DNA from: Symbiodinium natans
Taxonomy: Eukaryota > Sar > Dinophyceae > Suessiales > Symbiodiniaceae
Length of the DNA stretch: 43,306 nucleotides
Direction of reading: 5' to 3'
Assembly: GCA_905221605.1 (NCBI GenBank)
Contig: CAJNDS010000654.1
Location: 55,001 to 98,306, forward strand
Shown here: positions 35,008 through 43,306 of the stretch, in pieces
How the letters are laid out: every line of letters starts with the position of its first letter
Numbering within the stretch: the stretch's first letter is position 1
The notes under the pieces: generated by a model
What the model was told of the DNA's origin: nothing
What the model saw: the letters and a program-made list of their open reading frames with translations, nothing else
Database searches by the model: none
Made by a program: the position numbers and the translations under genes

Positions 35008-38000
35008 ATGAACCGAACCGTGTGGAGGTTGCTTGCGGCCTCCCTTGCCTCCTTGGCATTTCCGCACGCCGGCGCGGAGGCCAGCCGGGGTACCTGCCAG
35101 TGCGACGGCATCCTCGACTGGAACGACCCCAGCTTCGGCAAGTGCGACTGGTGGGGTGATGTCCACATCACCAAGAGCTGGCGATCTCCCGACGTCTTCG
35201 ACTTCCAAGGCTATGGCGTCTACAGCTACGCCTCCACCACCAAGTGCGGCGGAGACTTCGAGATGCAGCTCTTCCAGTGCCCGTACAGCAGGAATGGCAA
35301 CGCCGTGGCCATCGGGGTTGCGGTGAAGGTGAACAACGGGGACGTGGTTGTTGTTGCCAACGACACGGTGTTCAATCCCAACGATGCCGACGTCTCGGCA
35401 GACACGATGGAGGACCTCAAGAAGGGAGTCAGCATCGTCAGCGACGACAAGTGCGTTCGCCTCAACGTGAACACCAAGCTCTATCGCAGGGCCCCAACCC
35501 TCCTGCACAACGGGAACTTGCGAGTGATCCAGGAGGCGCTCACCAACGAGGGAATCTGCGGAGCTCCGACTTTCGGCGGGGAGTTTGTGGCGCCTGATGG
35601 GCCAGACATGCTCTTCCCCGAGGAAATGTTCAAGGAGATGTGCGGCTTCTGCGAAGATCAGACAGGCGTCTCCGTGCCCGGCTGCACTCCCGCCGGTGGC
35701 GGCGACCCAGTCATATCGCCGGGCTGCGACTTTTTGCAGTTGAGGCCCAGCAAGGAGTTCGTGGACTGCGCCGGCGACCAGGACCCGGTGCTTGAGGAAG
35801 CAAAGGCGGATGGTGAAAACTGTGTCGCGTATGTGCGCCTGCAGAAGCAAACATCATGCTCTGAGTTTTGCACGGAGAAGGGCTCCACGTGTGAGATGGC
35901 CATCGACCAGCCGAACGGCCAGAAGTGTGTGGCCTCCGTGTCCAGCTTGAGTGAGATCGACACAAGCAAGATCAACTGCGATGCCAAAGGCTTCCGTGAC
36001 CTCATCTGTGTCTGCAAGAAGCCGGATAACCCAGCACCAGGACCGACGCCAGAGGAGGCATGCGCCGAGCAAACTGACTTCTCCGTGCAGGATGCGGCAA
36101 ACCTGTGCCGAGAGAAGGCGGACTTCCTTCAGGGAGTGGTGTACCCGGGCACCGGGGCATCGCCAGATGCCATCTTAAAAGAAGCCTTTCTGCGGGCGTG
36201 CATCCTCGACGTTTGCTCCGCAGCGCCCGAGGATCGCGAGGAGGTGGCAGAGAATGCGGCGGACCAGGATCCTTCAAATCCCCCGGTGGAGCCATCGACC
36301 ACCACCACAACAACAACTGCCCCAGCTGTTGTGGGAGATGAGTTGTACGTCTTTGGCTTCACCCCCTACGTTGGCTCTTCCTCTCCTTTCCAGCCGCAGG
36401 GAGTGGTGGAAGTGGAGTCGCTCCCCGACGGCACCACCCGCCTCTCCTGGAGCCTCACAGGACTCGACCCGGCCTGCAGCAGCCAGTGCAACCAGGCGAA
36501 CTGCTGCGGCGTTCACATCCACGAAGGCAGGGGGGGCATCTTGGGGCATCTTGCAGGTTCTGGCAAGGTTTGCAGCGCGTGTGTCGTGGGTCATGAGACT
36601 TTGGACCATTCGGCAAGATGAAGATTGCAGGTAGCCTGCAGCTAACCCCGAATTCTCGGGCCTAATCTCTGTTTAGAGCGCGAGAAGTTGAAACCGCGAG
36701 GGATTAGGGAGTTGCAGATCTCAAAACATCCGACGACCTTTTTCACAATGCTTCTCGCTGTTGTACTTCCTGACGTTGTTTATGCTTTCCGCAGCTCCCT
36801 CAAGAAGCCCCTTTTCCTCAAAGTCCCCCAATGCGTTTAGGGTTTAGGGTTTAGGGTTTAGGTTTTAGGGTGAGTCCTAGGTCCTACGGATCGCACAGCG
36901 TCTGCTAAATGGAGTTGCCTTTGCTTGCCGTTTTCGTGCCCGCAACAGCCCAAGACCCTGGCCCGGAAAGTGAAAGTCAAAACCGAGCCCTGACCAACCC
37001 ACCCTTTTTTTCCAGTTCATGATGTCTTTCCATTTTCAGATTTTTTTCATAACATGTGCCAGAATCTCCTAAACTGCAGACCGTCCATTGCAACTTCATC
37101 TTACGCCCAATGCACTTTCTTAGCAGAGAAGCGTCACAGGCTCCCAGCGTCGGGCAAGTCTGGGAAAGAAGACACCAAGTAAGAGATGCCTGTAGCTCTA
37201 AAAAAAGCGGGGAGAGGGAGGGAGAGGGAGGGGAGAGGGAAGGGGAGAGGGAGAGGGAGGGGGAGAGGGAGGGGGAGAGGGAGGGGCAGAGGGAGGGGGA
37301 GAGGGAGGGGAGAGGGAGGGAGGGGAGGGGAGAGGGAGGGGGAGAGGCCACTTTTGCTCACATTGTCGGAATTTCTGTAGTCCTGAGCCCTGGACAAGCT
37401 GGATCGCCTTGATGTGTTGTTGTTGCAGGCAAGAGCTGCAAGATCCCTGCCGGCGCTCACTTCTGGGACAGCGCCAGCATCTCGCAGGACCCTTGGCTGT
37501 CCGTCAAGTATGACTCCAGCACCGACCCGGCGAACCTCCTGTCCAAGGAAGTGAAGACAGGGTTGAGCAATGAAGATGTCTTGGGCCGCACCTTGGTGAT
37601 CCATGATGCGACGGGCGCACGCATCGCTTGTGGCATCATTGAGCCGTCCACAACTACGGTCTTCGAGAAGTACCCGAACTACGGTGGAGGTCTGCCATTG
37701 ACGGCCGGTGGCGTCAAGGTCCGGGCGACTGTTGACACGGGCAGTTGGTAGCTTCGATCGTCAAGCGTCAAGAGTCTAGAGGACACCATCAGTGCCCCAA
37801 AAGGAAACCCAAATGTAGCAGCTACGGGAAAAACAATCTGATGCCTGGCTGCCTGCACATGTAGCGTCGAAAGTGTGCCAGTTGCTGTTCGGAGGTGGAG
37901 TCGGACGACACCACGCAGAAGCTCAGCTGGCTGTTCACGCACGGCCTGGACCCTCAGTGCACTGAGTCCGAGTGCACTGCCGCCAACTGCTGTGGAGTTC

Positions 38001-41000
38001 ACATCCATGAGGGCATGACCTGCTCGGATGCCGACGCCATCGGCGGCCACTACTGGAACAAGGATGCCCATTCAGAGGATCCTTGGAAGGACGTGCGCTA
38101 CGTGATTCAGGGATCCATGCCATCGGCCGTCAACGACATCATGGTCACGACCGGCTACGCGGCCGAGGACATCAATGGCCGGGCTGTTGTGGTTCACGAC
38201 TACGACGGTGCACGCATTGGCTGTGCCATCATCGAGCTGCCCGTGGTCGAGACGCCCGTGGAGGGCGATGACTTGTATGTCTTTGACTTCAGCCCGTATC
38301 CTGGCTCCTCATCTCCATACCAGCCGCAGGGAGTGGTCGAAGTCAAGTCCACGGAGGATGACAACACGGTTCTGTCTTGGAGCCTGACAGGACTCGACCC
38401 TGGTTGCAGCAGCCCGTGCAGCCAGACGAACTGCTGCGGCATTCACATCCACGAAGGCAGGGTGCGATCTTCAATGAAGGAGGATTCCTGTTTGGGCACT
38501 CATGAGGTGTTAGGTAGGGTTTGGGAGTGGTCCGCCGCAAATTCGTGCACTTTGCCAGGCACCAGTTGCGCGGAGGATGCCGGGCCCCACCACTGGAACG
38601 GGCACGACGAGGATCCCTGGCTGTCGGTCAAGTACGACTCCAGCGAGGACCCGGCCAACGTCCTCTCCATGGAGGTCCACACACACCTCACTCGCAGCGA
38701 CGTCTTGGGCCGAACGTTGGTGATTCACGACAAGACCGGCGCGCGCATAGCGTGCGGCATCATTGAGGACAGGGAGATCCCTGCACACGTGATAAGGCGC
38801 TTGCAAGGCTTGAATCTTGACTTCAGCAAGCCGCCCAATACGTAGCTGTATTCTATTGTAGCATGTGCTGCTTAGTGTGCCCCCTCCTCGCCACAATTCG
38901 GAATGCTTTTGCGAATTCTCGGGGGGTGGGGAGTTCAAGGGTAGGGGTATAGGGTTTAGCGTTTCGGGTTTAGGGTTAGGATTAGGACTTAGGATACAGG
39001 TTGTTCAGACTGCTACCTCGTGGTCACGACAGGGAGGAGGTGGGTGGAAGTTACGAGCTACTCCAGTTTGCAGTGAGAGGTGCATGGTAAGCTGTCCGCT
39101 AGTCCCGTTTCGATGTTCGCCAGGAGTCCACGACCACGGTCTTCGAGGAGTATCCTGACTATGACGGCGATTTGCCTTTGACATCTGGTGGGGTGAAGGT
39201 CTGGAGGGTGTGAAGCGAGTGGTTTGTCTGGTGTCTGGTTCTTGCGGCATGCAGTAATGAGGTTGCTGCGTCACGAGGTTCGAGTTCCCCGCCGCAGGCT
39301 GTTGCCCCTTTTTTGCTCTTTCCTGTCGTAGGTCGAGTCGGACGACACCACGCAGAAGCTCAGCTGGCTGTTCACGCACGGCCTGGACCCTCGGTGCGAT
39401 GAGCCCTGCAGTGCCGCCAACTGCTGTGGCGTTCACATCCACGAGGGCATGACCTGCTCGGACGCCGACGCCATCGGCGGCCACTACTGGAACAAGGATC
39501 TCCATGCAGAGGATCCTTGGAAGGACGTGCGCTACGTGATTCAGGGCTCCATGCCATCGGCGGTCAACGACATCATGGTCACGACCGGCTACGGGGCCGA
39601 GGACATCAATGGCAGGGCGGTTGTGGTTCACGACTACGACGGTGCACGCATTGGCTGTGCCATCATCGAGCTGCCCGTGGTCGAGACGCCCGTGGAGGGT
39701 GATGACTTGTATGTCTTTGACTTCAGCCCGTATCCTGGCTCCTCATCTCCATACCAGCCGCAGGGAGTGGTCGAAGTCAAGTCCACGGAGGATGACAACA
39801 CGGTTCTGTCTTGGAGCCTGACGGGACTCGACCCTGGTTGCAGCAGCCCGTGCAGCCAGACGAACTGCTGCGGCATTCACATCCACGAAGGCGGGGTGCG
39901 ATCTTCAATGAAGGATGATGCTGTTTGGGCACTCATGAGGTGTTGGGTAGGGTTTGGGGCTGGTCCGCCGCAAATTCGTGCACTTTGCCAGGCACCAGTT
40001 GCACGGAGGATGCCGGGCCCCACCACTGGAACGGGCATGGCGAGGATCCCTGGCTGTCGGTCAAGTACGACTCCAGCGAGGACCCGGCCAACGTCCTCTC
40101 CATGGAGGTCCACACACACCTCACTCGCAGCGACGTCTTGGGCCGAACGTTGGTGATTCACGACAAGACCGGCGCGCGCATAGCGTGCGGCATCATTGAG
40201 GACAGGGAGACCCCTGCATGATAAAAGACACAAGATTTGAATCTTGACACACACACACACACACGCTCAAAGACAAATATCTTAAGCAAGCCGCCCAGTA
40301 CGTAGCCGTAATCTATTGCAGCATGTTCTGCTTAGTGTGCCCCCTCCTCGCCACCACTCGGAATGCTTTTGAGCGAATTCTTGGGGGGTGTGGAGTTCAA
40401 GGCCACGCCTTGAGAGTAGGGGTTTAGGGTTTCGGGTTTAGGATTAGGATTAGGACTTAGGATACAGGTTTTTCAGACTGCTACCTCGACGAATCTTTGG
40501 TCACGAAACTTGGTCACGACAGGGAGACAATGGGTGGAAGTTACCAGCTTTATTAGGGTTTAGGGTTTAGGGTTTGGGGTTTAGGGTTGAGGGTTTGGGG
40601 TTTAGGTTTGCTACTCAGTTTGCCGTGAGAGGTGCATGGCAAGCTGTCCGTTTGTCCCGTTTCCATGTTCGCGGCTGATCGCCAGGAGTCCACGACCACG
40701 GTCTTCGAGGAGTATCCTGGTTATGACGGCGATTTGCCTTTGACATCTGGTGGGGTGAAGGTCGGGGGGGTTGACGGTTGAGAGTTTAGGGTTGAGGGTT
40801 TAGGGTTTAGTCCCAGCTACCGTCTGTTACCCTTTTACCCTTTCCTGCAGGTCGAGTCGGACGACACCACGCAGAAGCTCAGCTGGCTGTTCACGCACGG
40901 CCTGGACCCTCGGTGCGATGAGCCCTGCAGTGCCGCCAACTGCTGTGGCGTTCACATCCACGAGGGCATGACCTGCTCGGACGCCGACGCCATCGGCGGC

Positions 41001-41786
41001 CACTACTGGAACAAGGATCTCCATGCAGAGGATCCTTGGAAGGACGTGCGCTACGTGATTCAGGGCTCCATGCCATCGGCGGTCAACGACATCATGGTCA
41101 CGACCGGCTACGGGGCCGAGGACATCAACGGCCGGGCCGTCGTGGTTCACGATTACGACGGCGCGCGCATTGGCTGTGCCACCATCAAGATCTGTGTGGA
41201 CAGCAAGTCCACTGTGAAGGGCGCCATTGAGAAGCTGGAGGAGGCCGTGGATCAGATCAAGGATGCTCTTTCGGACTTGAGTGCAATGGTGAACAGCAGC
41301 GGCAAGGGGGGCCACTCCGGCTACCACTCCTCGCACTACTACGGCACCTACGGCACGGACAAGGAGCCGCCCTACAAGTGCAACAACATCTGCGCGGACA
41401 TTTGCCAGACCCAGCACCCCGAGCCGGCGCACTGCCAGCATCAGTGCAAGACCCGACAGAATGCCATCCTGGACATCGCCCAGGTCTACTGCAACCATGG
41501 CCTTTGCTCTAAGTCTAACCTCATCGAGACAGGCGAGGAGGTCGGCCTGCTGCAGAGGCGAACGCAGCGTTCGGAGGAGGAGCTCGAGGCAGAGCTTGAG
41601 CTCGGATTTCAGTGCCGCCAGACCTACAAGTACTGCCAGCTCTTCTGCAAGCGCGGCTTCTTGCTCCCGGTCCAGGATTCATTCGACGAAACCAAGAAGT
41701 GCAGGGCGGAGTGCGAGGCAAACTTCGAGGCCTTCCAGGCCCCGCTGGAGAAGTACGTGGGCGCAGGCTGCTGCGCTTCGAACTGA
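35008..41786 (+). CDS. Secreted vWD-like and SOD-repeat protein, nine exons, 1,477 aa
   Basis: Exons: 35008-36526, 37429-37718, 37895-38456, 38559-38767, 39124-39198, 39332-39890, 39992-40200, 40686-40760, 40851-41786 (sum 4,434 nt, divisible by three). Start: first ATG of the frame, followed by a signal peptide (about residues 1-25). Residues 36-220 resemble a von Willebrand D domain (WWGDVHI, FDFQGYGVYSY). A Cys-rich part follows, with a C8-like ACILDVC near 397, then a Thr run. Six Cu/Zn-SOD-like domains start near 445, 604, 735, 886, 1016 and 1167. Each has HIHEG, a third His (GAHFW, GGHYW or GPHHW), HD after VVV or LVI, and AR before a Cys, matching the copper ligands and active-site Arg of SOD. 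The tail (1290-1477) is helical, then Cys-rich. It is probably extracellular. Separate tandem genes are less likely because inner modules lack starts and signal peptides. Confidence 0.85.
36833..36872 (+). repeat. TTTAGGG repeats inside intron 1
   Basis: Five heptamers in the intron of the SOD-repeat gene. They are not at the intron end here. Confidence 0.9.
37205..37346 (+). repeat. GAGGGA purine tract
   Basis: About 140 bp of almost pure purine on the + strand, built from GGGAGA and GGGAGG units. It lies in intron 1 and generates long artefactual open frames on both strands. Such tracts can form triplex structures. Confidence 0.95.
38768..39123 (+). other. Intron 4 of the SOD-repeat gene (GA-AG, 356 nt)
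   Basis: The exon ends ATTGAG and the intron starts GACAGGG. It ends CGCCAG before GAGTCC. Its homologue is intron 7 (40201-40685). Comparison with the unsplit first copy, where the same peptide is continuous (GIIEPSTTTVF), supports the junction to the codon. Confidence 0.75.
40201..40685 (+). other. Intron 7 of the SOD-repeat gene (GA-AG, 485 nt)
   Basis: It has the same GACAGGG donor and GCCAG acceptor as intron 4. It is longer because of a CA repeat (40244-40264) and a TTTAGGG/TTTGGGG array (40555-40610). Confidence 0.75.
40555..40610 (+). repeat. TTTAGGG repeats inside intron 7
   Basis: Seven to eight heptamers with TTTGGGG and TTGAGGG variants. They are absent from the homologous intron 4, so they arose after the module duplicated. 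Confidence 0.85.
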
Positions 41787-42169
41787 GGCGCTCTGGGACC
41801 GCTCGGACGTACAGAGTCCATTATAAAGGAGTTTTTGCTAAACCCTCGAAGGTGAAGGTGAGCATTTTAATTTTTGAGGAATTAGCTAGTTTTATATGTT
41901 GGAAGTCCTGTGGGGGGAGCTGCTGAAGCACTTCGCTCCACGGTAGACATCTTAGTCGCGGAAGTGACGTGACATGTAGCAGTGGGCACTTGCTGACAGC
42001 TGATGGCTTGTCGAATGCTCCTGCAGAACAAGTCTGTGCATGGGGTCGCGCGACTGCGTGCTGCATGGCCTTGCTTGCTAGCCTACAACATTCAGTGGCT
42101 TCTTTCAAGAGCTCCCCTTGTCAATTTGGTGGGCGCGAGCCGAACACCCGAAGCGACGAGCCAAAGACC
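41787..42169. other. 3' flank of the SOD-repeat gene
   Basis: No coding sequence is supported. There is no clear polyadenylation motif, which is usual for dinoflagellates. Confidence 0.5.
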
Positions 42170-42385
42170 CCTAAACCCTAAACCCTAAACCCCAAACCCC
42201 AAACCCCAAACCCTGAACCCTGCAACCCAACCCTATAACCGTAAACCTCAAAACCCTAACCCCTTCAACCCTATAAACCCTGAACCCTGAACCCTGTAGC
42301 CGTAAACCCTATAGCCCTAAACCCTAAACCTTAAACCCTAAACCCTAAACCCTAAACCCTAAACCCTAAACCCTAAACCTCCCTG
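42170..42385 (+). repeat. CCCTAAA array
   Basis: C-strand heptamers with CCCCAAA, CCCTGAA and CCCTATA variants, more regular at the right end (42308-42385), run up to the candidate exon at 42397. Confidence 0.9.
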
Positions 42386-42396
42386 AACTCCCCAAG

Positions 42397-42451
42397 ATGA
42401 TCCGTGTGAAGACCGCCAAGGGATCCGTCGGGTTCTGCGCATCGCGAACAG
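42397..42451 (+). CDS. Candidate exon, possibly a first coding exon
   Basis: After ACTCCCCAAG the frame opens with ATG and reads MIRVKTAKGSVGFCASRT, then meets the strong donor GTACGTAG. Other frames are less protein-like. It may start another + strand gene whose remainder lies beyond the window. The product is not recognised. Confidence 0.4.
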
Positions 42452-42739
42452 GTACGTAGGCCGGGTTTGAGCTTCAGGGTTGGTTGCGGTTGAGGGCTTT
42501 GGGTGTAGTGTGTGTGTGTGTGTGTGTGTGTGTAGAGTCGTCCTCAATCAGCAGAGTGAAAGGTTGTCGAGAGTTTTAGGGTTGTAGAGTTTAAAGGTTT
42601 TTGGGTTTTTTGGGGTTTAGGGGTTTAAGGGGTTTTAGGCTTTGAGGGTTTTTAGGGTTCTTGGATGTTGGAGCGCATCAGGTCTTTGGTTTGCTGGGAT
42701 GTTCTTGTCTTGCGGCTGAAAGGAATGGGGGGCTGGCTC

Positions 42740-42853
42740 ACTTGGTAGCCCAGTGGTACCCTTTACCCTTTCTTGGGGTTATGGGTTCCTGATAAAGTAA
42801 CCAACCCAAACAAGGGTGCCCTTATTGTAATGCGGGTTACTGGGTGACCAAGT
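42740..42853. mobile_element. MITE-like element, family A, copy 3
   Basis: The left end ACTTGGTAGCCCAGTGGTAC and the reverse complement of the right end ACTTGGTCACCCAGTAAC pair well. The interior has AAGGGTGCCCTTATT, as at copy 1. It is 114 bp and non-coding. Confidence 0.75.
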
Positions 42854-43081
42854 ACACGACCTTCCCAAACCCATGAGCCCCATAAACTCAACAATTGTTG
42901 GTCCCTAAAATCCCTGTAAAACCCCGTAAACCCAACCCCTATGAATTAGTTCCCTTTAAACTTACAAAAAACCTGAAATTCTGATAACCCGTACGAACCC
43001 CCATAGACCCCAGAAACCCTCTAAACCCTACCAAACCTCTAGACCCTATAGACCCTAAACCTAAACCCTATTAGCCGTAAT

Positions 43082-43113
<32 letters not shown>
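43082..43113. repeat. AT microsatellite
   Basis: Two TA runs separated by TGTA. Confidence 0.9.
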
Positions 43114-43306
43114 CCCTAAGCCCGAAACTCGAGTCTTTCATATGGCCAAGCGTGTTTATATCACGGCCCGGCGTCAAAATTAAGAAGAGATCATGTGCTT
43201 GTTGCCTGCTTATGCTGCTGCTGCCGCTGGGATGGAGACGGAAGCACTACGCTCGCCCGACAGGGGTCTTACCTTCAGCTTATATCTAAAAAGGTTGTTG
43301 GTCTGC

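Larger units (their letters stand above)
36527..37428 (+). other. Intron 1 of the SOD-repeat gene (GC-AG, 902 nt)
   Basis: The donor is GAAG followed by GCAGGG; the acceptor is GTTGCAG. The homologous introns of domains 3 and 5 are 102 and 101 nt and start GCAGGG and GCGGGG. This one is enlarged by TTTAGGG repeats (36833-36872) and a purine-rich GAGGGA array. Confidence 0.8.
37895..41200 (+). repeat. Tandem duplication of an exon module in the SOD-repeat gene
   Basis: Segments starting at 37895, 39332 and 40851 are close copies, 1,437 and 1,519 bp apart. Exons 3-4 and 6-7 are nearly identical, and introns at matching positions share donors and much sequence. The third copy stops after one domain and joins the unique C-terminal tail. 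The linker exon STTTVFEEYP is separate in copies 2 and 3 but fused into exon 2 in the first, where no GA intron is present. Confidence 0.9.
42452..43306. other. Right-edge stretch: repeats, one MITE-like copy, no further gene seen
   Basis: It contains a TG repeat (42509-42532), degenerate TTTAGGG and CCCTAAA pieces, a MITE-like element and an AT repeat (43082-43113). The last 160 bp are unique, with CTGCTGCTGCCGCTG, but give no supported exon. Confidence 0.5.

Noticed and set aside
34591-35850. 419-codon open frame on the minus strand
   Set aside because: It overlaps exon 1 of the SOD-repeat gene, which has a signal peptide and recognisable domains. The antisense frame is open because of GC-rich third positions.
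36977-37604. Ser/Pro/Leu-rich and Glu/Gly/Arg-rich frames on both strands
   Set aside because: They are translations of the GAGGGA purine tract inside intron 1.
38768-38845. Natural stop of a shorter SOD-repeat protein at 38845
   Set aside because: The extra codons after ATTGAG have no counterpart in the first module, while splicing from GA to the linker exon restores the same peptide order. The equivalent frame in the next copy stops at a different place.
39268-39296. tRNA T-arm-like GAGGTTCGAGTTCCCC
   Set aside because: No matching acceptor stem, D-arm or anticodon arm was found around it. It lies inside intron 5 of the SOD-repeat gene.
38510-41498. Several minus-strand frames of 120-220 codons
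   Set aside because: They mirror the duplicated SOD exons and recur with the same period. They show no motif of their own.

Overview
The window looks like nuclear DNA of a dinoflagellate, possibly a Symbiodiniaceae- or Polarella-like lineage, though the species cannot be fixed from sequence alone. The signs are: (1) pervasive TTTAGGG/CCCTAAA telomere-type repeats inside the locus; (2) introns with GC, GA and GT donors, all ending in AG, a mixture known from dinoflagellates; (3) every host gene recognised lies on the + strand, as in dinoflagellate unidirectional gene clusters; (4) a Ty1/copia-like element with the long accessory-domain polyprotein familiar from these genomes. No rRNA, tRNA, spliced-leader RNA or CRISPR array was seen.

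Layout. From 1 to about 14.7 kb the window is mostly degenerate telomere-type repeat interrupted by islands of 40-110 bp. Many islands are open on the + strand, start after an AG, and end exactly where a GTTTAGGG-type repeat begins. I read them as small exons in very repeat-rich introns. Exons from 11,500 to 14,712 form a chain with compatible reading phases. From 14,829 to 24,135 sits an intact antisense copia-like LTR retrotransposon with 293-bp LTRs that look identical, a 5-bp target duplication (GGTTT) and one 2,909-codon ORF. It has landed in a telomere-like array that appears to be an intron. From 24,564 to 31,134 the exon chain continues with a DnaJ (J-domain) signature containing HPD, and ends at a stop codon. 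From 31,919 to 33,326 there is a membrane protein with a Hint-like C-terminal domain whose reading frame is broken twice. From 35,008 to 41,786 there is a well-supported nine-exon gene for a secreted 1,477-aa protein: signal peptide, von Willebrand D-like domain, six Cu/Zn-SOD-like domains that keep the copper ligands but not the full zinc set, and a Cys-rich tail. The right end returns to telomere-type repeats with one more candidate exon.

How the parts relate. The host genes run in one direction and no functional link between them can be shown. The common theme is that telomere-type repeats occur at intron ends (G-rich strand at the donor side, C-rich strand at the acceptor side). This gives introns with inverted terminal repeats and turns the GT of GTTTAGGG into a splice donor. 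The retrotransposon used one of these arrays as its target. Short inverted-repeat (MITE-like) elements of three families occur in several copies. The J-domain and SOD-repeat gene models come from reading phase, motifs and comparison between repeated copies. They have not been tested against transcripts.
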